This document shows, one piece after another, positions 44,526-53,095 of a DNA stretch of 64,000 nucleotides. The notes under the pieces are model-generated. The model had not been told where the DNA came from. It worked only from the letters and a program-made list of their open reading frames with translations, and made no database searches. Origin of the DNA: GCA-2701705 sp964342155 (lineage in GTDB: Bacteria; Pseudomonadota; Gammaproteobacteria; GCA-002705445; GCA-002716945); assembly GCA_964342155.1 (NCBI GenBank), contig CAYFEQ010000004.1, positions 1 through 64,000 of the forward strand. Reading direction: 5' to 3'. Each line of letters opens with the position of its first letter. Position 1 is the stretch's first letter. A program made the translations under genes and the position numbers.

Positions 44526-45449
44526 ATGGAAAACGCAATAGATATCAGGGATTTAAACAAAGTCTATAGAAATAAAGTTATAGCTCTTGAGAATATAAAC
44601 TTATCAGTAAAAAAGGGTGATATTTTTGCTTTTTTAGGTCCTAATGGGGCTGGCAAGTCTACAGTAATTGGGATTATTTCATCTTTAGTTACTATATCAT
44701 CAGGTGAGGTAATGGTATTTGGTAAAAACATTCAAAAAAATCCAGAGTTTGCTAAGAAGAATATTGGACTAGTGCCACAAGAATATAATCTCAATCAATT
44801 TATTTCAATTGAAGAAACCATGATTAATACTGCTGGTTATTTTGGTATTACTAGAGATGTTGCTAAAAAAAGATTACAAATATTATTTACTAAACTTGGA
44901 ATATGGGAAAAAAGAAAAAATACGCCTAGAGAATTGTCAGGTGGCATGAAAAGAAGATTAATGATAGCAAGAGCTTTAATACATGAACCAAGCATCCTGA
45001 TTTTAGATGAACCAACTGCTGGAGTTGATACAGAACTTAGGTTATATATGTGGGATTTCTTAAAAGAAATAAATTCAAGAGGTGTCTCAATAATTTTAAC
45101 TACACATTATTTAGAAGAAGCAGAAAGGTTGTGCAAAAACCTGGCAATAATACATAAGGGAAAAATTATTCAAAACTCTACAATGGATCAGGTTTTTGAA
45201 ATGAGGAAAGCACATACTTATATTTTAAAAACATCTCAACCTATAAAAAAGGAGACGGCTGTTAGAGGTTTAAATTTTAAAGGTATAGATAACAATACTT
45301 ATGAAATTACTATATCTGATGAGATATCTGTAACTGATATTATAGAAAAATTAAAATTAAGTAATATTAATGTAGTTAGTATGGGCAGTAAGAGAAATAT
45401 GTTAGAAGAGCTTTTTATGGAACTTACAAAGGAGAAGACTGAATTATGA
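44526..45449 (+). CDS. yadG: ABC-2 exporter ATP-binding protein, YadG type
   Basis: 307 residues. Walker A GPNGAGKST at residues 38-46, Q-loop in LVPQEYNLN, ABC signature LSGGMKRRLMIARAL and Walker B ILILDEPTAGVD, followed by HYLEEAERLCKNLAII. The C-terminal region ending MLEELFMELTKEK is shared with E. coli YadG, and the length is the same. Substrate unknown. The permease gene overlaps it by 4 bases. TAAGGA lies upstream of the ATG. The promoter carries a Fur-like operator. Confidence 0.94.
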   Translation: MENAIDIRDLNKVYRNKVIALENINLSVKKGDIFAFLGPNGAGKSTVIGIISSLVTISSGEVMVFGKNIQKNPEFAKKNIGLVPQEYNLNQFISIEETMINTAGYFGITRDVAKKRLQILFTKLGIWEKRKNTPRELSGGMKRRLMIARALIHEPSILILDEPTAGVDTELRLYMWDFLKEINSRGVSIILTTHYLEEAERLCKNLAIIHKGKIIQNSTMDQVFEMRKAHTYILKTSQPIKKETAVRGLNFKGIDNNTYEITISDEISVTDIIEKLKLSNINVVSMGSKRNMLEELFMELTKEKTEL

Positions 45450-46216
45450 CATATGAAGTTTTTATAGCGCTTAAAACAATAGTTGTAAAAGAAACACTGA
45501 GGTTTGCAAGAATATGGATACAAACAATACTTCCTTCTGTCATAACTATTTTTTTATATATTACAATTTTTGGTAATTTTATTGGAGATAGGATAGGTGA
45601 AATAAAGAACTTCAGTTATGTTGATTATATAATTCCTGGATTAATTATTATGCCAATAATAACTAACTCATATATGAATGTGGTCGGTTCATTTTATAGT
45701 GCAAGATTTCAAAAAAGTGTTGAAGAAGTATTAGTTTCACCTGTCCCAAACTATATTATTCTCTTAGGCTATATTACTGGTGGTGTTTTACGTGCTTTTT
45801 GTGTTGGAGCTGCTGTTTATTTTGTTACAACTTTTTTTACCGAACTACAAATTACAAATATTGGTTTCACGCTCTTAATAACTTTTTTAACAGCATTTCT
45901 TTTTTCTACCGCTGGATTTATAAATGCTGTTTATGCTAAAAGTTTTGATGATATAAACATTATACCTACTTTTGTTTTATCACCCCTTACTTATCTAGGA
46001 GGGACATTTTATCCAATTGAGGCTCTTCCTCAAGTTTGGCAAAATATTTCAGCTTTTAACCCAATAGCATACTTAGTTAGTTCATTCAGATATGGTTTTT
46101 TAGATTTGATAGAAACAGATTTAATATTATCTCTCTTGATTATTGTGTCATTAATAGTTATATTATTTTCTATTGCTCTTGTGATTTTATCTAGAGGAAT
46201 AGGGATAAAAAATTAA
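45446..46216 (+). CDS. yadH: ABC-2 exporter permease, YadH type
   Basis: 256 residues with six membrane helices, ABC2_membrane family. Typical blocks: VKETLRFARIWIQTILPSVIT, ARFQKSVEEVLVSPVP, SFDDINIIPTFVLSPLTYLGGTFYPI (cut) and FNPIAYLVSSFRYGFL. Partner of the ATPase upstream (ATGA overlap). The exported compound cannot be told; lipid-like and drug-like molecules are known for the family. The end is 12 bases before the cobalamin riboswitch region. Confidence 0.94.
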   Translation: MTYEVFIALKTIVVKETLRFARIWIQTILPSVITIFLYITIFGNFIGDRIGEIKNFSYVDYIIPGLIIMPIITNSYMNVVGSFYSARFQKSVEEVLVSPVPNYIILLGYITGGVLRAFCVGAAVYFVTTFFTELQITNIGFTLLITFLTAFLFSTAGFINAVYAKSFDDINIIPTFVLSPLTYLGGTFYPIEALPQVWQNISAFNPIAYLVSSFRYGFLDLIETDLILSLLIIVSLIVILFSIALVILSRGIGIKN

Positions 46217-46227
46217 CTAATCTTATG

Positions 46228-46413
46228 AAGTTGGGAAAGTTAGTAAATAATAATCTAACACTGCCCCCGCAACGGTAAAAATAAAAGTCCGAACACCAAC
46301 ATGATAAGAAACCCATTAAGCGGTGGATGCTTAATTATAGATGGGTATCAAAACATCTTGTTTTTATCAAGATCATCATCTATATAATCCATTGTCTTGA
46401 TGATGGATAAAAG
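46228..46413 (+). ncRNA. Cobalamin riboswitch controlling btuB
   Basis: The conserved core CACTGCCCCCGCAACGGTAA is present (from 46259), preceded by GGGAAAGTTAG (from 46233) and followed by a B12-box-like AGTCCGAACACC (46286-46297). A stem TTAAGC/GCTTAA with loop GGTGGAT (46316-46334), nested in ACCCAT/ATGGGT, may supply the loop for the kissing interaction. Just before the btuB ATG, CATCATC (46374-46380) can pair with GATGATG (46399-46405), a possible ribosome-site-blocking expression platform. It is placed immediately upstream of a B12-type TonB receptor. Confidence 0.92.
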
Positions 46414-48192
46414 ATGAAGTTTAAATTATTACTACAAATTTTTTTATACACCCTGTTGTTTATGGGAAATACAGCATTTTCAAAATCAAAATTAGATGAA
46501 ATCGTTATAACGCCATCAAAAAGACCAACTACAATATTTAATTCTCTAAGCTCAATTGAAGTAATAACAAGAGAAGACATCAAGAATTCAGGCTTTTCTG
46601 ACATCCATGAAATTCTAGACTCTACTAGTTCCATCAGTATTGGTAGTAATGGAGGGCATGGCCAAACAAAATCAATTTTTATGAGGGGGACTGAGAGCAA
46701 TCATACGAAAGTACTCATTGATGGCGTTGAGTTAAATCCAGGAACATTAGGAGTTCCATCTATACAACACATATCAACAGAGATGGTAGAAAGAATAGAG
46801 ATTTCCAAAGGTAGCATGTCAACTCTATATGGTCAAAATAGTATTGGGGGTGTAATAAATATTATTACAAGAAAATTTGAAGATAAGTCAAGTCAATTAA
46901 GATTAACTTCTGGACGAGATGAAACTAATAAAATAAATTTTTTCAAAAGCTTTGATATTAATAACCATTCGTTTGTTGTAGATTTTTCAAAAGTCGAGTC
47001 AGATGGTTTTAAAGCAAAAACAACATCTAATAAAAACCATTCATATAAAAATAATAATATAAATCTAAATTATTTATATAAGAAAAAAAACAATACTTTT
47101 AATATGAATTATTATCAAAGTGATGGAAAAACGGAATATGATAGCTTCGGCAGTAATTTAAATCAAGATCATAAAGATGCGCATATGAAAGTATCATGGA
47201 TGGCACAAGATACACACTCACACTCTAAGTTTATCTTTATAGATAAACAAAATAAAATAGATCAAGCAGATTCATCAGCAACAGACTTTACTCATACTAA
47301 AACTAACCAATTTATTTTTGAAAAGAATTTTTATAATCTTTTGGCTAGTAATACAATCTTAGGGACATCTTATACAGATGAAGCTATTCATGAATTATCA
47401 TATGGAACTTCTTTTAGAAAAAGTAATAACATAAGAGAAATTTATTTTCAGACTGAACATTTATTTAACAAAGAAACAACTCTTAATTTTGGTTCTAGGT
47501 ATATAAATCATAATTCATATGGAGATTATCTTACAGGCAATCTAAATTTTTCCTATTTATTAAATAATCAAATAATTCTTTCTGCTGGAATTGGTAAATC
47601 TTTTAGACCACCCGATGGTACTGATAGATTTGGGTATGGAGGAAATCAAGATTTAAGTCCAGAAAAATCAATTTCTAGCGAACTAGCTTTAAAATATAAA
47701 ATAACCAAATATAATGACTTCATTATTACATTTTTTAATAACTCTATTACCAACCTGATTGAGTCAGATGGATCAAAAATGCAAAATATAAATAAAGCTC
47801 GAATTTCTGGAATGGAGGTTGATTATAATTTATCATCAGAAAAATATAATTTTTCTCTAAATTATACACATCAAATTGCAGATGATTTAACAAACAATAC
47901 ACAGCTATCAAGAAGACCAAAAAATAAGGTTTCTGGCAAAATTTTCTACGATATAAAGAAAAATACTAAAATTGGTTTGATGTTTATTAGTGAAGATGAA
48001 AGAGATAATTCTATTTATGACGATCATCAGTTAGGGGGTTATCTTATTTTTAACGCAATATATAGCAAAAACATGGATAAATACGATTTATCATTTAAGA
48101 TAAATAATCTATTTGATAAAAAATATAGAAAAGCACATAATTATAATTCAGAAGGTAAATCATACTATTTTGGAATAACTACTAATTTTTAG
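46414..48192 (+). CDS. btuB: TonB-dependent vitamin B12 outer-membrane receptor
   Basis: 592 residues. Signal peptide about 1-23, then the TonB box DEIVITP at residues 28-34. The plug domain follows (IEVITREDIKNSGFSDIHEIL, FMRGTESNHTKVLIDGVELN, IEISKGSMSTLYGQNSIGGVINIITR), then a 22-strand barrel (FRPPDGTDRFGYGGNQDLSPEKS) and the terminal Phe of YYFGITTNF. The cobalamin riboswitch just upstream makes the substrate B12 or a related corrinoid. This implies B12 import rather than, or in addition to, synthesis. A small membrane protein gene follows after 2 bases. Confidence 0.95.
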   Translation: MKFKLLLQIFLYTLLFMGNTAFSKSKLDEIVITPSKRPTTIFNSLSSIEVITREDIKNSGFSDIHEILDSTSSISIGSNGGHGQTKSIFMRGTESNHTKVLIDGVELNPGTLGVPSIQHISTEMVERIEISKGSMSTLYGQNSIGGVINIITRKFEDKSSQLRLTSGRDETNKINFFKSFDINNHSFVVDFSKVESDGFKAKTTSNKNHSYKNNNINLNYLYKKKNNTFNMNYYQSDGKTEYDSFGSNLNQDHKDAHMKVSWMAQDTHSHSKFIFIDKQNKIDQADSSATDFTHTKTNQFIFEKNFYNLLASNTILGTSYTDEAIHELSYGTSFRKSNNIREIYFQTEHLFNKETTLNFGSRYINHNSYGDYLTGNLNFSYLLNNQIILSAGIGKSFRPPDGTDRFGYGGNQDLSPEKSISSELALKYKITKYNDFIITFFNNSITNLIESDGSKMQNINKARISGMEVDYNLSSEKYNFSLNYTHQIADDLTNNTQLSRRPKNKVSGKIFYDIKKNTKIGLMFISEDERDNSIYDDHQLGGYLIFNAIYSKNMDKYDLSFKINNLFDKKYRKAHNYNSEGKSYYFGITTNF

Positions 48193-48194
48193 AT

Positions 48195-48710
48195 ATGAAA
48201 GAAAAAATTTTTTTATTCGTTGGATTCTTTTTACTACTAATAACATCACGGGTGTTTTCGGACATACCAAACTTTACTCCTACACTATCTCTTATAATTT
48301 TTGCAAGTTATTATTTTAGAAATCTAACTATTTCATCTAGTATAGTGCTTCTATCTCAAATAGTAAGTGATATTTTTATTGGCTTTTATAGTTACATATT
48401 TTTTGTTTATGGGTCCTTTTTAGTTATCATTTATATCGCGCCTATCATTATGAAAAAATTAACTACTATGTCTGTGCTCGTTACATCAGTAATTAGTCCA
48501 TCAATTTTCTTTATAATTAGTAATTTTGGAGTTTGGTTTGCAGGTTCTTTATATACAAAAGACCTAAATGGACTTATTGAATGTTATGTTGCAGGGTTAC
48601 CATTTTATGATGAGTCATTATTATCAACGATCTTATTTTCTTATACGATTTTTATTATTTATAAACTATTAATAACTAATAGAATTCTAATCGAAAAAAC
48701 AGAAAAATAA
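48195..48710 (+). CDS. Small membrane protein, putative S-component-like (DUF6580 type)
   Basis: 171 residues with about five hydrophobic segments. IPNFTPTLSLIIFASYYFRN near the N-terminus, VSDIFIGFYSYIFFVYG, and the block SNFGVWFAGSLYTKDLNGLIECYVAGLPFY (cut) resemble DUF6580 proteins, which have been suggested to be ECF-type substrate-binding components. It begins 3 bases after the btuB stop and so falls under the same cobalamin riboswitch. A role as inner-membrane step of B12 uptake or salvage is an inference; no ECF ATPase or BtuCD is seen nearby. Confidence 0.75.
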   Translation: MKEKIFLFVGFFLLLITSRVFSDIPNFTPTLSLIIFASYYFRNLTISSSIVLLSQIVSDIFIGFYSYIFFVYGSFLVIIYIAPIIMKKLTTMSVLVTSVISPSIFFIISNFGVWFAGSLYTKDLNGLIECYVAGLPFYDESLLSTILFSYTIFIIYKLLITNRILIEKTEK

Positions 48711-48721
48711 GAAACTATTAA

Positions 48722-49894
48722 TTAATCAAATTTAAGTTGTCCACCAGTCTGATACTCAGTTACTCGTGTTTCAAAGAAGTTTTTTTCTTTTTTCAGGTCC
48801 ATAATTTCCGACATCCACTCAAAGGTATTTTTTGCTCCAGGATATTGTTCTGGAAGGTCGATTTGGAGAAGTCTTCTATTAGCAATAAATTTAAGGTATT
48901 CTTCAAATAACTCAGCATTCATACCTAATATAGGTTTAGGCATGGTATCGTAAGCATATTTTGTTTCTAGATCTACACCCTTTTTAATTAAGTCTATCAT
49001 TTCAGACTGGAATTGTTCGGTCCATAGTTCTGGGTTTTCTGCTTTAATCTGATTAATTACATCAATTCCAAAATTCATATGCATTGATTCATCTCTAAGA
49101 ATATATTGAAATTGTTGTGCGACGCCTGTAAGTAAATTTCGCCTACCCATAGATAATATTTGAGTAAAACCTACATAGAAAAATATACCTTCAAAGACAA
49201 CATAGAACGCTATTAGGTCTCTCAATAATCTTTGATTATTTTCTTTAGTACCTGTTCTAAATGTAGGATCTCCCAAGCTTTGAGTAAATGGAAGTGCCCA
49301 TTCTGCTTTTGTTGCAACAGCGGGTATTTCTCTATACATATTGAATATCTTGCCTTCATCTAGGCCTAATGACTGAACACAATAAGTATATGCATGTGTA
49401 TGAATAGCTTCTTCAAATGCCTGTCTTAATAAATATTGTCTGCACTCAGGATTAGTTATGTGTTTATATACAGCTAGTACGAGATTATTTGCAACTAATG
49501 AATCTGCAGTTGAGAAAAAACCAAGATTAACCTCAACAATTTTTCTCTCATCTTCGGTTAAAGCTTTTGGATCATTCCATATTTTAATATCATCATGCAT
49601 TGGAATTTCTTCTGGCATCCAGTGATTAGCTGATCCATCTAAATATTTTTGCCATGCCCAGTCATATTTAAACGGGATTAATTGATTTAAATCAGCTCTA
49701 CAATTTATTATTGCTTTGTCATCAACTTGTATTCTATTAGCTCCTTTTTCTATATCTTCAAAGCCAGTTAGGCCTTCGTTTTCTTTGATATTCTTATCAG
49801 AGGCATTAGTATCTTTTTCTACAATATCTTTAACATTATTATCAACTTCAACTTGTTTAAGTGATTCTGTTATTGGATCGTCCCAGTTACGCAT
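48722..49894 (-). CDS. nrdB: Class Ia ribonucleotide reductase beta subunit
   Basis: 390 residues, di-iron tyrosyl-radical subunit. Ligand motifs: FEEAIHTHAY carries E and H ligands plus the radical Tyr (ExxHxxxY), FEGIFFY an acidic ligand and RDESMHMNFG the E/H pair. An N-terminal acidic extension of about 70 residues precedes the conserved fold. The C-terminal end TEYQTGGQLKFD is the peptide that docks into NrdA. AAGGAGG lies 11 bases before the ATG, inside the end of the small gene upstream. Part of the nrdA - small ORF - nrdB operon. Confidence 0.96.
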   Translation of the reverse strand: MRNWDDPITESLKQVEVDNNVKDIVEKDTNASDKNIKENEGLTGFEDIEKGANRIQVDDKAIINCRADLNQLIPFKYDWAWQKYLDGSANHWMPEEIPMHDDIKIWNDPKALTEDERKIVEVNLGFFSTADSLVANNLVLAVYKHITNPECRQYLLRQAFEEAIHTHAYTYCVQSLGLDEGKIFNMYREIPAVATKAEWALPFTQSLGDPTFRTGTKENNQRLLRDLIAFYVVFEGIFFYVGFTQILSMGRRNLLTGVAQQFQYILRDESMHMNFGIDVINQIKAENPELWTEQFQSEMIDLIKKGVDLETKYAYDTMPKPILGMNAELFEEYLKFIANRRLLQIDLPEQYPGAKNTFEWMSEIMDLKKEKNFFETRVTEYQTGGQLKFD

Positions 49895-49896
49895 GA

Positions 49897-50067
49897 TTAT
49901 TTATGCCTCCTTAAATTTGTTATCTGTTGTCCTGTAAGAGAATTCTTTCTTACCTCAGTTTCTTCATTAGTTCTTTTTAAATCAAAAAGATAATATGTAA
50001 TCGATATGCCTATTGCAATCAATCCAGAAATAATATAAATCATAAATTCAAAAGGTATGCTAATCAT
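49897..50067 (-). CDS. Small single-helix membrane protein between nrdA and nrdB
   Basis: 56-residue open frame. The ATG at 50067 overlaps the nrdA stop as ATGA, and a GAGG lies 7 bases upstream; an alternative ATG is at 50073. The stop is 2 bases before the nrdB ATG. Residues about 8-28 are a single hydrophobic segment (FMIYIISGLIAIG...), followed by a basic/polar tail (DLKRTNEETEVRKNS...). It ends with the nrdB ribosome-binding site inside its own 3' end. No family is recognised. The tight fit and good translation signal argue that it is real. Confidence 0.7.
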   Translation of the reverse strand: MISIPFEFMIYIISGLIAIGISITYYLFDLKRTNEETEVRKNSLTGQQITNLRRHK

Positions 50068-52937
50068 TGACATGCCTCACAATCAGGATCATCAATTAGG
50101 CATTGTTCAACTTCTTTTTCCCCATTAGCATTTTTTTTACCTACAGCATTCAACTTTGATCCTGTATTGTCAGCAGTGCTTTTTTCAACATGTGTTGCAC
50201 CTAATGATCGTAGGTAATAAGTTGTTTTTAATCCTCTTATCCATGCTAATTTATATGCTTTATCAAGTTTTTTTCCATCAGTGCCTGAAATATATAAATT
50301 TAGTGATTGGGATTGGTCAATCCATTTCTGTCTTCGTGCAGCAGCCTCTACTAACCATCTAGTATCAATTTCAAAACAGGTTGCATATAGTGATTTAAGA
50401 TTATCAGGTACTCGGCTAATCAATGACAGCTGACCATCAAAATACTTTAAGTCCTTAATCATGACTTCATCCCAAATATCAATTGCTTTAAAATCATTAA
50501 TTAAATATGGATTGATAACTGTAAATTCTCCAGAAAGATTAGATTTTACATAGAGGTTTTGATAGGTAGGCTCAATTGATTGAGAAACACCACAAATGTT
50601 GGAAATAGTAGCTGTTGGAGCAATGGCAAGCGTATTTGAATTTCTCATTCCATTAGCTTTGATTTCTTCTCTTAAGGTATCCCAATCAAGAGTTTGATCT
50701 AGATTTACATCTAAATATTTACCTCTTATTTTCTTTAAAACTTTTAAACTATCAATTGGCAGAACACCTTGACTCCACAGAGATCCATTAAAAGATTCAT
50801 AGGCACCTCTTTCCTTAGCAAGATCCATGGATGCTCGTATAGCAAAATAGCTTATGTGTTCCATGCTTATATCTGCAAAATCAACGGCCTCTTCTGAAGC
50901 ATAAGGAACTCTTAATTTATATAAGGCATCTTGAAAGCCCATTAAACCGAGACCAATTGGCCTGTGTCTCAGATTAGAGTTTTTAGCTTTATCAACGCTG
51001 TAATAATTATAATCTATAACATTATCCAGCATTCTAATTGCTGTTGTGATTGTCTTTTCAAGTTTTTCAGTATCTAATTCTTGTTTATCATTTATATGAG
51101 CAGCTAGATTAACTGAGCCTAAATTACAGACAGCAATTTCTTCTTTTGATGTATTCAAAGTAATTTCTGTACATAAATTTGAAGAATGTACAACTCCGAC
51201 ATGTTGTTGAGGAGACCTAATATTGCAAGGGTCTTTGAAAGTAATCCAAGGATGACCAGTTTCAAAAAGCATGCTCAGAATTTTTCTCCATAAATCTATA
51301 GCATTAACTTTTTTAAAATTAGTAATTTTCCCTTCCTCTGCTAATTTTTCATAATGTTCATATTTAATTTCAAACTCAAGACCAGTTAAATCATGGAGTG
51401 ATTGAGTATCATTTGGTGAAAACAAAGTCCAATGTTCATTTTTATGAACTCTTTTCATAAACAAATCCGGTATCCAATTAGCCGTGTTCATGTCATGAGT
51501 TCTTCTTCTATCATCACCTGTATTTTTTCTTAACTCTAAAAATTGTTCAATATCAAGATGCCATGTTTCTAAATAGGCACACATTGCACCTTTTCGTTTT
51601 CCGCCTTGGTTAACTGCTACCGCTGTATCGTTAGCAACTTTTAAAAATGGTATTACGCCTTGGCTTTTACCATTCGTACCTTTTATGTAAGATCCTAAGG
51701 CTCTCACTTGCGACCAGTCATTACCAAGGCCGCCAGCAAATTTAGACAACATGGCATCATCGCTTATGCCTTCGAATATTCCCTTAAGATCATCAGGCAT
51801 GGTGGAGAGGTAACATGATGAAAGTTGTGGTCGTAACGTTCCTGAATTAAATAGAGTGGGGGTACTAGACATAAAATCAAAAGAAGAAAGTAATTTATAA
51901 AACTCCACTGTACGCTCTTCTCTATTTTTTTCGTTAACAGCTAGGCCCATTGCGACACGCATGAAAAATGCTTGAGGCAACTCAAATCTTGTCTCATTGT
52001 GATGAATGAAATACCTGTCATAAAGAGTTTGGAGTCCTAGGTATGTAAACAACATATCTCTATTAACATCTATATGTTTTGCAATGAAATCTAAATCATA
52101 ATCAAGCAGAGCTGAGTCTAATAACTTAAGCTCCGATGCTTTTTTTATGTACTGTTTGAAATAATCAGGGTAAATTTTTTTCATTTCATCAAATGATAGA
52201 TTCTTAGACTCAAACCCTAAGAAATTCAATGCTTCTTCGTTTATAGTTCTTAAAAGCATTCTTGCTGTAACATATGAATAATTTGGATCTTTTTCAATTA
52301 AGGGTCTTACAGAAATTAGAATAGAGCTTGCAAGATCTTCTTTTTTAATTCCATCGTAAATATTCTTATCTATTGTTTCAAATACTAGGTTTTTTGATAT
52401 GCCATCTATGTCATTACAGCACTCATCAATCATTGATTTTAATTTTTTCGCATCTATTGGTTCGCTTGACCCATCATCTAATAAGGTATTTTTAGTAATA
52501 GGTAAATCATCTTCATTTGTTGAGCTGTTCTCCCTTCTTTCTTTTGCTCTTTCCTCTCTATATAATACATATGCTCTCGCTACATCCTGATAGCCTGCTC
52601 GCATTATCGCTAATTCTACCTGATCTTGTATATCTTCAATATGAATAACCCCACCCTCAGGAAATCTTCTTTTAACGATACTATCTACTCGCTCCGATAA
52701 CATTTGAACTTCATTATGTATTCTGGTTGATGCAGCAGCGCTATCTCCTTCAACACTTAAAAAGGCTTTTGTCATAGCTACTATAATTTTATTTAGATCA
52801 AATGAAGTAACAGTTCCATTTCTTCTCATGACTCTGTATTTGCCAGGAACAGCAGAAATGTTGTTAGGGTTACTAGTTTGCCTAGACTGGTCGGGTTGTA
52901 GAGGGGCTCCCTCTGGATTATCTTGTTTTATCGTCAT
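50064..52937 (-). CDS. nrdA: Class Ia ribonucleotide reductase alpha subunit
   Basis: 957 residues, longer than E. coli NrdA (761) because of two N-terminal regulatory regions. The first is a clear ATP-cone (YRVMRRNGTVTSFDLNKII to about residue 130, with AYVLYREER). The second, about residues 165-255, looks like a degenerate ATP-cone (IDAKKLKSMIDECC, TARMLLRTI). The catalytic barrel has NSGTLRPQLSSCYLS, NLCTEI, VCNLGSVNL and the redox end CEACQ (CxxC). This two-cone layout is like that of Pseudomonas NrdA. It makes deoxyribonucleotides with NrdB, oxygen being needed for the radical. NrdR-type operators lie upstream. Confidence 0.97.
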   Translation of the reverse strand: MTIKQDNPEGAPLQPDQSRQTSNPNNISAVPGKYRVMRRNGTVTSFDLNKIIVAMTKAFLSVEGDSAAASTRIHNEVQMLSERVDSIVKRRFPEGGVIHIEDIQDQVELAIMRAGYQDVARAYVLYREERAKERRENSSTNEDDLPITKNTLLDDGSSEPIDAKKLKSMIDECCNDIDGISKNLVFETIDKNIYDGIKKEDLASSILISVRPLIEKDPNYSYVTARMLLRTINEEALNFLGFESKNLSFDEMKKIYPDYFKQYIKKASELKLLDSALLDYDLDFIAKHIDVNRDMLFTYLGLQTLYDRYFIHHNETRFELPQAFFMRVAMGLAVNEKNREERTVEFYKLLSSFDFMSSTPTLFNSGTLRPQLSSCYLSTMPDDLKGIFEGISDDAMLSKFAGGLGNDWSQVRALGSYIKGTNGKSQGVIPFLKVANDTAVAVNQGGKRKGAMCAYLETWHLDIEQFLELRKNTGDDRRRTHDMNTANWIPDLFMKRVHKNEHWTLFSPNDTQSLHDLTGLEFEIKYEHYEKLAEEGKITNFKKVNAIDLWRKILSMLFETGHPWITFKDPCNIRSPQQHVGVVHSSNLCTEITLNTSKEEIAVCNLGSVNLAAHINDKQELDTEKLEKTITTAIRMLDNVIDYNYYSVDKAKNSNLRHRPIGLGLMGFQDALYKLRVPYASEEAVDFADISMEHISYFAIRASMDLAKERGAYESFNGSLWSQGVLPIDSLKVLKKIRGKYLDVNLDQTLDWDTLREEIKANGMRNSNTLAIAPTATISNICGVSQSIEPTYQNLYVKSNLSGEFTVINPYLINDFKAIDIWDEVMIKDLKYFDGQLSLISRVPDNLKSLYATCFEIDTRWLVEAAARRQKWIDQSQSLNLYISGTDGKKLDKAYKLAWIRGLKTTYYLRSLGATHVEKSTADNTGSKLNAVGKKNANGEKEVEQCLIDDPDCEACQ

Positions 52938-52970
52938 TTTTACTAGTTATAATTATTATGTGGATTAGTA

Positions 52971-52998
52971 ATTATAGCACTAAGTATTGTGGTTGTAA
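52971..52998 (-). promoter_or_regulatory. nrdA promoter (-35 TTACAA, -10 TATAAT)
   Basis: On the minus strand, TTACAA (52998-52993) and a perfect TATAAT (52976-52971) are 16 bases apart. The predicted start is about 25 bases before the nrdA ATG (52937). The spacer is filled exactly by the proximal NrdR-like box. Confidence 0.75.
52977..52992 (-). promoter_or_regulatory. NrdR box 1 (proximal)
   Basis: 16 bases containing CACAATACTTAGTG on the minus strand, the CAC-N8-GTG form of the NrdR operator. It occupies the whole -35/-10 spacer of the nrdA promoter. Its centre is 32 bases from that of box 2, about three helical turns, the usual tandem spacing. Confidence 0.78.
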
Positions 52999-53008
52999 CT
53001 ATTGATAA

Positions 53009-53024
53009 CCACAATATATTGTGT
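53009..53024 (-). promoter_or_regulatory. NrdR box 2 (distal)
   Basis: Contains the perfect palindrome CACAATATATTGTG (53010-53023), very close to the NrdR consensus. It lies just upstream of the -35 element. Together with box 1 it forms the standard pair for cooperative binding of the ATP/dATP-sensing repressor NrdR, whose gene is not in the window. Confidence 0.85.
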
Positions 53025-53095
53025 TTTTTATGTATAAAACTTGTGGAAAAGCTGTTTAAAAATAATATTAGAGTATTAATATTTTCTAATACTTA

